From Thermospira aquatica (GTDB taxonomy: Bacteria; Spirochaetota; Brevinematia; Brevinematales; Thermospiraceae), in assembly GCF_023525255.1 (NCBI RefSeq), contig NZ_CP073355.1:2356001-2420000 (forward strand): 64,000 bases of DNA, written 5' to 3'. Below the pieces are notes generated by a model, which was given only the letters and a program-made list of their open reading frames with translations, was not told the origin of the DNA and did not search any database. Made by a program: the position numbers and the translations under genes. Every line of letters starts with the position of its first letter. Position 1 is the first letter of the stretch. Below are positions 26,363 through 34,557 of the stretch, piece by piece.

Positions 26363-26737
26363 GTGTCTTCAGGGGCATTGAAGGTTAAGGTATCGATCGC
26401 TGAGGATGATATTGTCCTCATCAAGATCGACGGTGAACTCACCATATTTACAGAAGAGTATGACATGCTTCATAAGGAAATCGGGGCATACATAAAGATG
26501 GGACTTTATAAATTTATTGTTGACCTGAGAGGAGTAACCTATATCGATTCGTCCGGGTTAGGTTTGATTATCCGTTTGGCCACTCATGCCTTTAAGCAAA
26601 ATTCTCGTGTGTGTATTATGTATGATGGACCTCAGGTCGAAAAACTCCTTTTTGTTTCTAATATTGATAAAATTGTACAAATTGTCCCCTCACCAGAGGA
26701 AGGCTACAAATTTTTTCGTGAGTCAGGGCAAGAGTAA
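26363..26737 (+). CDS. STAS-domain anti-anti-sigma factor
   Basis: 124 residues, GTG start at 26363 behind GAGGTG. A single STAS domain with the conserved phosphorylation segment VTYIDSSGLGLIIRL; the serine pair is the expected kinase target. It would bind the RsbW-like kinase when unphosphorylated. The last 15 bp overlap convergently with the carboxypeptidase gene on the other strand. Confidence 0.9.
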   Translation: MSSGALKVKVSIAEDDIVLIKIDGELTIFTEEYDMLHKEIGAYIKMGLYKFIVDLRGVTYIDSSGLGLIIRLATHAFKQNSRVCIMYDGPQVEKLLFVSNIDKIVQIVPSPEEGYKFFRESGQE

Positions 26738-27403
26738 AGGATTAATACCAAGAACATATTCCCATAGATCAATTTCTTTAAGTACTTCACTCCCTGCAAA
26801 ATCGGTAATATCCTCATTTTGGATCGAATTCGTGTAAAGCGCCAGATACCCTTTTGCAAGAGGCGCGTAAGACCAATGCCAAGGCTCTTCCTGGTATCCC
26901 TTTTTCCTTTCTATCAGACTCGTATACGGCCTCTCAAATCCATAGCGAGAAGCGTTTTTTTCCAACCAGGAGAGGATTTTTTTTCCACGAGAGGTCTGAA
27001 AAAAAGCCGGATCAACGGAAACAAGATCAACATCCGTCCCCCAGTGATGACGAGATGTTCCAGGAGCAGAGGAGTAGCGAAGGATCCACAGGCATCGGTT
27101 TTTTGGCTCAGGATGGGAAAGAGCAAAACGCTGCCACTTCGATTCCCAGATATTTTTCTGATCGTTAAAGCTGCGAAAGGCAGAAACGACAAAAAGAGAT
27201 ATACCATCTTTTCGCGCATCCTGTATCATCATCTGAAGTGCCTCATAGACCTCTTTCCTGAGGTATAACTGTCGTCCATCTGAATAAAACCGTACAAAAT
27301 CCGGATGCACCGAAGGATCAATTTTTCCCAACAGCTCTTCTTTTGATAGAGAGAATATCAGACCTGTGACTAGAAAAAAACTCCAAAAGGCAACGTTTCT
27401 CAT
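26723..27403 (-). CDS. D-alanyl-D-alanine carboxypeptidase, VanY/LdcB family
   Basis: 226 residues with an N-terminal signal peptide. The zinc-peptidase M15B motif S-x2-H-x2-G-x3-D is in SRHHWGTDVDLV, and the second part EPWHWSY supplies the catalytic Glu and third ligand. VSAFRSFNDQ is the substrate-binding block. The enzyme trims the stem-peptide end of peptidoglycan in the periplasm. Its start overlaps the marC-like gene by 4 bp. Confidence 0.9.
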   Translation of the reverse strand: MRNVAFWSFFLVTGLIFSLSKEELLGKIDPSVHPDFVRFYSDGRQLYLRKEVYEALQMMIQDARKDGISLFVVSAFRSFNDQKNIWESKWQRFALSHPEPKNRCLWILRYSSAPGTSRHHWGTDVDLVSVDPAFFQTSRGKKILSWLEKNASRYGFERPYTSLIERKKGYQEEPWHWSYAPLAKGYLALYTNSIQNEDITDFAGSEVLKEIDLWEYVLGINPLLLP

Positions 27404-27987
27404 GAGAGATGCCCTAAAAGGAGAAGTAATCCCTCTCTCATAAGCATTACCGCAATAGCCGCAAGGAGAAGGTTGGCTATCTTTGAAACAATCTGGGCAC
27501 CGTTTTTACCAATAATTTCAAAAAGTCTCTGAGAAAAGGTAAACATAAGCCAGGTAATTGTCAGAGCGAGAAACAAGGCTCCGATTGTCATGGAAGCCCC
27601 ATACTTCTCACGGGTGAGAAGAACCGTCGTGAGAAGAGCAGGACCAGCTACCAGAGGGACACCGATAGGGAAAGCGCCAAGTGTCTCTTCATCAAGTGTC
27701 TGTCCCTGGGTGGAAGAAGAGAGAAGATCCTTCAGAGAGATAACAAAAAGCACACTTCCCCCGGCAATCATAAAATCCCCCACACTCACCCCAAGATAGC
27801 GAAGGAGCGGTTTCCCACCAAAGATAAAAACAATTGTCACAAGAAAAGCAGTAAAAACAGACTGCCAGGCGATAGAACGTTTCTTTGTATATGAAAAAGA
27901 ATAGGTAAAACTCTGATAAAAAGGCAGGATACCAATGGGATCAATGGCCACAAAAATAGGAATAAAACAAAACCAAAAGTTTTCCAT
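27400..27987 (-). CDS. MarC-family integral membrane protein
   Basis: 195 residues, six membrane helices. The family block VAIDPIGILPFY is at the N-terminus, FMIAGGSVLFVISLKDLL in the middle, and AFPIGVPLVAGPALLTTVLL after it. MarC proteins have no established transport substrate. It is co-translated with the downstream carboxypeptidase. The start ATG at 27987 is 9 bp after the stop of the upstream secreted protein gene. Confidence 0.88.
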   Translation of the reverse strand: MENFWFCFIPIFVAIDPIGILPFYQSFTYSFSYTKKRSIAWQSVFTAFLVTIVFIFGGKPLLRYLGVSVGDFMIAGGSVLFVISLKDLLSSSTQGQTLDEETLGAFPIGVPLVAGPALLTTVLLTREKYGASMTIGALFLALTITWLMFTFSQRLFEIIGKNGAQIVSKIANLLLAAIAVMLMREGLLLLLGHLS

Positions 27988-27996
27988 GTATACCCT

Positions 27997-28917
27997 CTAC
28001 TGATAAATAATAAGAAAAGGAGTTGGTTTTAAATTTACCACTTCTTCTGGTTTCATAAGAGGTTGATCATACCCTGCCCCTTTGTAGCCTGAATAAAAGA
28101 AAAGCTTAAAACCTTTATAGGGCATATTCGTTGCCTGAGCGTTGTAAGCATAGGTGCTTTTTTTGAGATCAGGTGAACCAAAACCATCAGCCGTATGGAC
28201 GAGATAAACATAGGGATAATGAGTCTTCACACGTTGTCTTTCTCTGATCATTTTCCAGTTAAACTGGTGAACCACAAATATTTTGGGTAACAAAATATTT
28301 TCTTTCACCAAATAATCACTCAGTATCTTTTGGGCGTTGTTGAGTTCATCAGCAGTGATACTTCCTATCTCCTTCATTGGTCGAAGGGTTCTCCATTCAG
28401 GATCAATAGCGGGATGAACATGAGGATATTTCATAAAAGGAAGAAGACGAGTCACAGCATGCTCAACCGAGTATTTTCCTATCTGGTGATCAAGAAAAAG
28501 AAGAAAACCATTGGTCTCTGTAAAAGTGATATACTCCTGAACAAGCTGAGAAGACATGATACCGATCTCCCCACCAGGTTGACAGGTACCGTAGATCAGA
28601 TAGACAGCGGGAATAGCAGGTTTACCACTTGCTTTTTCATACTCCTGAGCATATTTTCTCAGTTCGATAGCAAGCTCATCTCTTGATAGACGACCTACAA
28701 TCCCCATAATACGGGATTTTGGATGACCGTAAAAAGCGACTATATGGGTATTCGTAACGTCCCACTCCAACACAGCAGGACGCATAACATGAACAAAAGG
28801 ATTATTCATCTCTTCTTGAAGGTTTCTCGAGAAGATAACCGCATTCGTCGCCTCACTTCCTGAAAAAATCATATTTGTAGACATCATGGCAAAGAAAAAA
28901 AAACAATCCATCCGCAT
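27997..28917 (-). CDS. Secreted protein of unknown function
   Basis: 306 residues with an N-terminal signal peptide (MRMDCFFFFAMMSTNMIFSG). The core alternates strands and helices: WDVTNTHIVAFYGHPKSRIMG, AIPAVYLIYGTCQPGGEIG, GFLLFLDHQIG, KIFVVHQFNW, VYLVHTADGFGSPD. This looks like a TIM-barrel-like fold, as in some glycoside-hydrolase-like secreted proteins. I cannot name a family. ATG 28917 has GGGG 5 nt upstream. It heads a unit with marC-like and carboxypeptidase genes. Confidence 0.6.
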   Translation of the reverse strand: MRMDCFFFFAMMSTNMIFSGSEATNAVIFSRNLQEEMNNPFVHVMRPAVLEWDVTNTHIVAFYGHPKSRIMGIVGRLSRDELAIELRKYAQEYEKASGKPAIPAVYLIYGTCQPGGEIGIMSSQLVQEYITFTETNGFLLFLDHQIGKYSVEHAVTRLLPFMKYPHVHPAIDPEWRTLRPMKEIGSITADELNNAQKILSDYLVKENILLPKIFVVHQFNWKMIRERQRVKTHYPYVYLVHTADGFGSPDLKKSTYAYNAQATNMPYKGFKLFFYSGYKGAGYDQPLMKPEEVVNLKPTPFLIIYQ

Positions 28918-28983
28918 ATCAACCCCATTTTAATGAAAGACTGTTGTTTTTAACGGAAATTTTTGAAAAAAGTTAAGACAAAA

Positions 28984-29059
28984 CGGAGAGGGCGGGATTC
29001 GAACCCGCGGTACGGGCTTTAGACCCGTACAACTCCTTAACGAGAGCCACCTTCGACCC
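28984..29059 (-). pseudogene. tRNA-Ser remnant, 5' part missing
   Basis: On the minus strand the last ~75 nt of a class II tRNA are clear: T arm GCGGGTTCGAATCCCGC, a long variable arm GTACGGG/CCCGTAC, and an acceptor 3' strand CCTCTCCG with discriminator G, as in tRNA-Ser; no CCA is encoded. The D-arm start and 5' acceptor strand are replaced by an IS end at about 29060. The anticodon region CTCTCGTTAAGGAG does not give a normal 7-base loop. It is therefore probably dead; the serine identity is inferred from the variable arm and discriminator. Confidence 0.7.
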
Positions 29060-29140
29060 GGAGGAAACTGTATGGAATTTTTGAGTACTTTTTATGAGGC
29101 AATGATTCAATTTCAGTACTTTTTATTTGGAAACAACGGG
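29060..29140 (-). mobile_element. Solo right end of the integrase-type IS
   Basis: About 80 bp matching, with small gaps, the right end of IS copies A and B: GGAGGAAACTGTATGG, then two AGTACTTTTT motifs, ending in ACAACGGG near 29140. It directly abuts the truncated tRNA and contains the stop codon of the next gene, so it is the scar of an insertion followed by deletion. Confidence 0.75.
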
Positions 29141-30852
29141 TGCTCTGAAGATTTTTCTGGGAAAAGGAGTTGAAAATCCTTGTCCCCCAGCGGACGTATC
29201 TTTAATATGTCACGTTGAGGAAAAAAGATACTATCGCTCTCGAGCATATTCAAAAAACGATGAAGGTGTTTAATATGATGTTCGAGAGAATTCGGATAAG
29301 GAAAAATCTTTTTTTGAAGAAAGTTAATATTCTCCTTAAATGAAATATCATTTTGAACACAAAAGCTCTTGACCTGTTCATAGGTAGTTTCGTCAAAAAA
29401 GAGAAAGGTATGAGGTTCGATCTCTATGCTCTCCCTGGAAAAATGATCGGCTATAAGATTTGATTTTGTAGAAGCAAATTGGAGAATATGGAGATGCTCC
29501 TCCGACGGGTGAATATAGTGTTCTGCATAATATCGAATATTCTGAATAACCTGTTGAGGAAGTTCATGCCGAGAATGACTCTTAAGAAAAGCCTCAATTG
29601 CTTCAACAGTATAGCCATAAGCCAAGGCTTTGTAAATAGACTTTTTCGTAATCTGGTAGATAGCGATCGTATGAATTTCTTTTGGTTCTGCCATAAAGAT
29701 AAGTTCAAGATGAGTAGCAGGATGGAGATCCGGTTCAACAATAATTTCACCATTGGACTCCACAATAAAATCCTGTTTCACAAAGAAAGAAGAAAGCTCA
29801 GTATTGGTAAGAAGCGCCTGATAAAACGAATTCAATGTGAGAGTATCCTGTCGCGATATCTGAAGAGGATGATTTCTATGAATAGTAACAATATTCTGCT
29901 TCTCGAGAAGCTTAAGCAAATGAATAAAGTTCTGCTCCTCTCGCTGGAGAAACAATTTAAAAGATTTTATGGTATTACGAGAAAGGGTGGCCAGAATATG
30001 CTGACAGAAAAAGAAAAACAACTCTCGAAGAGAAATAGATTCATGTCGAGTATATGCCAACCATTGCAAGGTAAGAAACGTGCTTTTCTGAAATTCAAGT
30101 TTCTCTAGTGTTTCATAGAGAAAAGTCAGCGAAAAAAGAGAAGAGACGGGTAAACTCCGTAGATGTTCAACAATATTTTTCTGTACAAGAATACGGTTGT
30201 TATACTTTTGAACAAGACCTATATGGGAGAAACTTTTTATAAGGTTTTCAAGACGCTGAGGGGGGATGGAGTGCTCAAAAAATCCTGCAAATTTCTGAAA
30301 GTCTATACGATGGATTTCATTTGCTTCTGAACTCCGTGGGGTATACGCGACAAGATAAGCCAAAACTCCAATGAGTTGAGGAATAAGTGTGTAGAGCGTT
30401 TCTTCAAGATTTTCATTTGAAGGTTTTTCAGGTAGTTGAAGTTCAATAAAGGGAGAAAGAAAAAGAAAAGAAAAATAGGTAAGCGGTTCATAGTTGAAAA
30501 GAATCCTCTTCTTCCCCAACTCTTCAAAACCCTGGCGAAGATTTTCTTTGTCTATGAAAAAGACCGAGCTTATAAAACGAATCAGATTATCAAGAGAATC
30601 ATAAGCAAGCCAGCCAAAATTCTTCATAACAATATCCAAGACTAATCTTGCGTTTTCCGAAAGAGAAGACAAAACCTCAGAAAAGTGTTCTTTCCACCAC
30701 CCGTAGATACGAGAAATTCTCTCTTGATTTGTAGGCGTATCAAAAGAAGGATCAACTTTTTCACCAGTAACTTCATAGTAAAGATTGGCAATAAACTCTG
30801 GTTCGTTTTCTAAACACTTGAGAGCTACCTCTCTATACATTGTTCTCATCAT
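29113..30852 (-). CDS. XPB-associated protein with Helicase_C_3-like domain
   Basis: 579 residues. The N-terminal and middle parts are helical, winged-helix-like (about 1-360). Residues from about 360 (FIVESNGEIIVEPDLHPATHLELI... AIYQITKKSIYKALAYGYTVEAIEAFL) match the XPB/Ssl2-like domain often called Helicase_C_3. It overlaps the XPB helicase gene by 4 bp, so the two are translated together and probably act together in DNA repair or transcription-coupled processes. The last codons and stop lie in the IS scar (PLFPNKKY), so the natural C-terminus was probably replaced. ATG is at 30852, followed by a second Met. Confidence 0.75.
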   Translation of the reverse strand: MMRTMYREVALKCLENEPEFIANLYYEVTGEKVDPSFDTPTNQERISRIYGWWKEHFSEVLSSLSENARLVLDIVMKNFGWLAYDSLDNLIRFISSVFFIDKENLRQGFEELGKKRILFNYEPLTYFSFLFLSPFIELQLPEKPSNENLEETLYTLIPQLIGVLAYLVAYTPRSSEANEIHRIDFQKFAGFFEHSIPPQRLENLIKSFSHIGLVQKYNNRILVQKNIVEHLRSLPVSSLFSLTFLYETLEKLEFQKSTFLTLQWLAYTRHESISLRELFFFFCQHILATLSRNTIKSFKLFLQREEQNFIHLLKLLEKQNIVTIHRNHPLQISRQDTLTLNSFYQALLTNTELSSFFVKQDFIVESNGEIIVEPDLHPATHLELIFMAEPKEIHTIAIYQITKKSIYKALAYGYTVEAIEAFLKSHSRHELPQQVIQNIRYYAEHYIHPSEEHLHILQFASTKSNLIADHFSRESIEIEPHTFLFFDETTYEQVKSFCVQNDISFKENINFLQKKIFPYPNSLEHHIKHLHRFLNMLESDSIFFPQRDILKIRPLGDKDFQLLFPEKSSEHPLFPNKKY

Positions 30853-32525
30853 GGCAAAGTAACCTCTTGGATAAGAGTCTTTGATTTTGGTGTAAAATAG
30901 AGTACTTCATAGGTATACCCTTTCTCTATCAAAAACATTTGGCGTCTTTTAGCAAATTCTTCTTCGATAGTATTTTGAGAAACAATTGTAAAAAAGTGGA
31001 CATCCTGTGCTTGTGGCCTGAGGATTCTTCCGAGTCTCTGCGCCTCTTCTTGACGCGATCCAAATATCCCTGAAACCTGGATAGCAACATTTGCCCCAGG
31101 AAGATCAATAGAAAAATTCCCAACACGTGAAATAATGAGAGCGGTAAGCTCCCGTCTCCTGAATGCGTCATAAAGCCTCTCACGCTCTTCCGATGGCGTC
31201 TGACCTGTGATCAGTGGTATAGAAAAAAACTCTGATATCGCTTGCAGCTGATCAAGAAAATGTCCAATAATAAGAATACTTTGATCAGAAAAACGTGTAA
31301 GAAGGTGAGATAGAACATCGAGTTTATTTTTGTTTTCAGACGCTATACGAAAACGCAATCGGTGAGAAGAGTTGAGATAGGTTTCAAAATCCTCGTTAGA
31401 AAGAGGAACGCGTATTTCATAACATCGGGCTGTGGCAATCCATCCTTCTTGCTCGAGGGTTTTCCACCCGTATTCATAGATCTTAGGACCAATGAGGGAA
31501 AACACTTCCCCCTCCCGGTTATCTTCCCTCACAAGAGTGGCTGTGAGACCAAGTCTTCTCTTGCTCTGAATGGCGGTGGTCATTCGAAAAATAGGTGCGG
31601 GAAGAATATGAACCTCATCATAGATAATGAGCCCCCATTGATGCTGGGTAAGAATATCGATATGTCTTTCCTCACTATTGGATTTTCGATGAATAAGCAT
31701 GTAGTATGTTGTAAGGGTAATTGGTTTTATTGTTTTTGTCTGAGCAGTGTATTCACCAATATCATCCTCAGTGAGAGTTGTTTTATCAAGAAGTTCACGC
31801 TTCCATTGATGAAGAGCTTCCAGATTCGTTGCAATAATTAGCGTATTTTCCTGGATGTCACTCATTACCGCCATGCCTACGATAGTTTTTCCTGCCCCAC
31901 AGGGGAGAACAATTACCCCACTACCCTCCTTCCATTGGGAAAAAAGATACGCTGCTTCTGCCTGATAAAAACGCAGAGCAAACTCAGATCCACTACGAGT
32001 AACCTTTCTCAAAGTAAAAGGAATCTTCTCTCCCCTTTCATAACCGGCAAGGTCCTGAACAGGGATCAGATGTTTGATCAAAGTAGCCTTAATAAGGCCA
32101 CGATCCGAAAAAGAAGCTAGAAACCCACCTTCTCTCTCGTTAAGTTGAAAATCCTTGAGATAACGAATCAAATCTTCCTTGAGACCGGCATTTTTCACCT
32201 CAATGAAAAGTTGATCCTGCCATCTATGAAAAATCACCTCTCCATACCGATTATAATGTTGTTGAATAAATTCCATAACAGGCTTGGGTACAGGATAACG
32301 GGAGAAATCTTCGAGAGTATGAATGATTTGCGAAAGAGGAAATTTGTTAGCAGCAGCATTCCAGAGAGAGATAGGAGTAATACGATAAAAATGAACATGT
32401 TCGAGGGTTTTTGTAAGTTCAGCAAAAGCAAAAAGGTATTTTTGAACCATCTCAAAATCTTTGTGATGAGTATCAAGAAGAATGGTTCCGTTTGTCTGTA
32501 TGGTCAGTGCACCTGTGCGCATCAT
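30849..32525 (-). CDS. XPB/Ssl2-family DNA helicase
   Basis: 558 residues, superfamily 2. An N-terminal damage-recognition-like domain is followed by helicase motifs: Walker A LPCGAGKT (207-214), DEVH at 302-305, the XPB-specific RED motif at 332-334 (VREDNRE), and motif VI QRLGRILRP. Bacterial XPB homologues are 3'-5' helicases, sometimes working with a partner nuclease; here the partner is the Helicase_C_3 protein encoded next. The start is one of two adjacent ATGs (32525 or 32522); AGGAGG lies unusually far, about 14 nt upstream. Confidence 0.93.
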   Translation of the reverse strand: MMRTGALTIQTNGTILLDTHHKDFEMVQKYLFAFAELTKTLEHVHFYRITPISLWNAAANKFPLSQIIHTLEDFSRYPVPKPVMEFIQQHYNRYGEVIFHRWQDQLFIEVKNAGLKEDLIRYLKDFQLNEREGGFLASFSDRGLIKATLIKHLIPVQDLAGYERGEKIPFTLRKVTRSGSEFALRFYQAEAAYLFSQWKEGSGVIVLPCGAGKTIVGMAVMSDIQENTLIIATNLEALHQWKRELLDKTTLTEDDIGEYTAQTKTIKPITLTTYYMLIHRKSNSEERHIDILTQHQWGLIIYDEVHILPAPIFRMTTAIQSKRRLGLTATLVREDNREGEVFSLIGPKIYEYGWKTLEQEGWIATARCYEIRVPLSNEDFETYLNSSHRLRFRIASENKNKLDVLSHLLTRFSDQSILIIGHFLDQLQAISEFFSIPLITGQTPSEERERLYDAFRRRELTALIISRVGNFSIDLPGANVAIQVSGIFGSRQEEAQRLGRILRPQAQDVHFFTIVSQNTIEEEFAKRRQMFLIEKGYTYEVLYFTPKSKTLIQEVTLP

Positions 32526-32581
32526 GTTTTCTAACTTTTCCTCCTATGCTCTTACACCTCTAGCTTCTTAAAAAGTTTATT

Positions 32582-32610
32582 ATTTTAGTGGAAAAAATTT
32601 TTTTTGTCAA
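32582..32610 (-). promoter_or_regulatory. Promoter of the XPB operon
   Basis: Minus strand TTGACA (32605-32610), 17 bp, TAAAAT (32582-32587), about 55 bp upstream of the XPB start. Confidence 0.7.
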
Positions 32611-32722
32611 ATAGTCAGAATTTTTCAAAAACAATCTATGTGACATTTTTTTGTCTATAACCACTGCAAACGGTCATTTTGCGTGAAACGTTAAGGGGTG
32701 TTTTAAACTTGCGGTATGTGCA

Positions 32723-33233
32723 GCTCTTACCCTGTTGCAGCTGCCTCTCTCATAGGTGCTATTACCTTTTTGCAGTGAGCGTGAAAAAACAAAAGCTATT
32801 CCCTTATCGCAGTAATAAAAACCCTTGCTCTTCCCTTGTTACAGTGGAAAAAATTCCAAGCTATGACTTTTTCACAGTGTTAAACCATCCGATAACACTG
32901 TGAAAGGGTAAGAGCTTACGTGGAGAATTTCCGGTGAAACGTTTAACTCATATATCTCTTTTCACATTCACACGTGCTTTGAGAGTTGCTCTTCCCTGGT
33001 TACTGTTATCTCTTATTCTGAGCTTATTGCAGTTATTCCTCTCAAGGTTATTCTCATTTTACAGTTAGCACAATAGCTCTATAGCTATTCCCTTGTTGCA
33101 GTGGAAAACGGCAAATTTCTAGCTCTTCCCTTGTTACAGTGAAAAAATTTCCCCCACGAGTTTGCCCGTTCTCTCGTACTTCCTCAAAACTGCAACAAGG
33201 TAATAGCATCCCCCACTGCAACAAGGGAAGAGC
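32723..33233. repeat. Stand-alone 19-bp repeat cluster between xpb and sigma gene
   Basis: Eight forward copies (32723, 32758, 32795, 32827, 32860, 32988, 33084, 33122) and three reverse (32897, 33189, 33215) of GCTMTTMCCTTGTTGCAGT. The central part (32845-33006) follows the order and spacers of the cores at 13787-13965 and 59662-59840, including GAATTTCCGG, the GTGAAACGTTTAAC palindrome and a CACGTGCTTTGAGA block. There is no transposase ORF; short frames here translate the repeats and are not genes. Confidence 0.85.
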
Positions 33234-33290
33234 AAGTCCCCAAGGCAAACCACCAGAAAACCGACAAACGTGGTAGTAAGAGGAATACGC

Positions 33291-33322
33291 AAAAAAAATC
33301 CCCACACTTTATTGTGGGGATA
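33291..33322 (-). terminator. Intrinsic terminator of the sigma factor gene
   Basis: On the minus strand the stem ATCCCCACA/TGTGGGGAT is followed by eight Ts, about 100 bp beyond the stop codon at 33419. Confidence 0.85.
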
Positions 33323-33418
33323 TCGTATTCCCTTTGAGGAAGCAAAAAAGTGGTAATATTTTCTTACTGAAGGGACATCAGACCCTTCACAACATGCACA
33401 CACATCAGCATCTAACAA

Positions 33419-34321
33419 TTACTGCAAATAAGCATAAAGCCCCTTCATGTCTGAATCCTGGCTCATCATGACCATCATGTTTTTCTCTATCTGACGAATC
33501 CGTTCTTTCGTCAGATTAAGCTTTTTCCCTACTTCAGAAAGAGAATGAGGTTCCTCTCCATTGAGACCATAACGATATTCTATAACCTTTTTTTCTCTCT
33601 CAGGAAATTTATCCAACACCTCATTGATCTTTTCTCTTAAAACGTCTTGCAAAACAGCTTCATCAGGACTATTGGCAGCATCATTCAAGTAGGACTTCTC
33701 CAGCATCTCATCGAGTGTTACCTCGGTATCTTCGGATATCATTTGATCCAGTCCTATACCACTGGTAGACATATCAAGCATCTTGCTAATCTCACTTTTC
33801 TGAATTTTGGTAGCCTCAGCAATTAAATCCAGAGAAGGTTGTCTTCCATTTTTTTGAACGTATTCATTAATGTATTTCCATACCTGGAGGAGCTGATTAT
33901 TTCTATTCATAGGTAAACGGACCATACGACTTTTTTCGGATATAGCCTTCAAAATAGACTGACGTATCCACCAAACTGCATAAGAAATAAAATGAAATCC
34001 ACGACGATAATCAAATCGTGTTGCAGCCTGGATAAGCCCAATATTCCCCTCACTGATAAGATCAGTCATAGAAAGACCCAGGCCCTGATAATGCTTTGCT
34101 ACAGAGACAACAAACCTTAAATTAGCCAAAACAAGTTTATCACGAGCCTCTTTGTCTCCTTCCAGGACACGTTTACCAAGCTCTTGTTCTTCTTCACGTG
34201 TGAGGAGAGGAATTTTCTCTATCTCACGAATATAGAGTGCTAATGTATCAGAATGATATATCATCTGGGAAAGCTCTTTCAAAGTGGAAGCAGTTTTTTT
34301 GTCTTCTTTTGTCTTTACCAT
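33419..34321 (-). CDS. Sigma-70 family factor, probably group 2 (RpoS-like)
   Basis: 300 residues, too short for a housekeeping RpoD with region 1.1. Region 1.2 (DTLALYIREIEKIPLLTREEE), region 2 (LVLANLRFVVSVAKHYQGLGLSM, then RRGFHFISYAVWWIRQSI), region 3, and region 4.2 helix-turn-helix (LSEVGKKLNLTKERIRQIE) are all present. The protein directs RNA polymerase to an alternative or stationary-phase regulon. ATG 34321 follows GGAGG. A sigma-54 promoter sits about 40 bp upstream, the arrangement known for Borrelia rpoS, which supports an RpoS-like role. Confidence 0.88.
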   Translation of the reverse strand: MVKTKEDKKTASTLKELSQMIYHSDTLALYIREIEKIPLLTREEEQELGKRVLEGDKEARDKLVLANLRFVVSVAKHYQGLGLSMTDLISEGNIGLIQAATRFDYRRGFHFISYAVWWIRQSILKAISEKSRMVRLPMNRNNQLLQVWKYINEYVQKNGRQPSLDLIAEATKIQKSEISKMLDMSTSGIGLDQMISEDTEVTLDEMLEKSYLNDAANSPDEAVLQDVLREKINEVLDKFPEREKKVIEYRYGLNGEEPHSLSEVGKKLNLTKERIRQIEKNMMVMMSQDSDMKGLYAYLQ

Positions 34322-34362
34322 AAAAGACCTCCTTGATCCCTCGTCTTATGTATTATTTTAAT

Positions 34363-34378
34363 TGCAAAAATCGTGCCA
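34363..34378 (-). promoter_or_regulatory. Sigma-54 (RpoN) promoter upstream of the sigma factor
   Basis: On the minus strand TGGCACG-ATTT-TTGCA matches the -24/-12 consensus TGGCACG-N4-TTGC without mismatch. It lies about 42 bp before the ATG, placing the transcript start near 34350. An RpoN enhancer-binding activator would be needed; none is in this window. Confidence 0.8.
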
Positions 34379-34557
34379 TTTTTTAGCATTCTTTATTTTC
34401 ATGAAAAATAAGGAAATAGAAAATTTGAAACGAAAGCGAGTAAGGTTTATGGATTCTTTTTCTCAAAAGAGAGAAAAGTATTCAAAAATTGTATCACAAT
34501 GACACACTGCAGATCTTTTTTCTTTGAAAAATGTATCGTTTTGAAAAATTCCTTTTT

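Noticed and set aside
28984-29059. Possible tmRNA 3' end or tRNA-Leu.
   Set aside because: No tag-peptide region or CCA is present; the discriminator G and long variable arm fit tRNA-Ser better.
33054-33418. Open frames encoding peptides with LLFPCCSG and YYLVAV.
   Set aside because: They are simply translations of the 19-bp repeats in different frames, have no ribosome sites and overlap each other.
33419-34321. Housekeeping sigma factor RpoD.
   Set aside because: The protein is too short, lacks region 1.1, and has a sigma-54 promoter.
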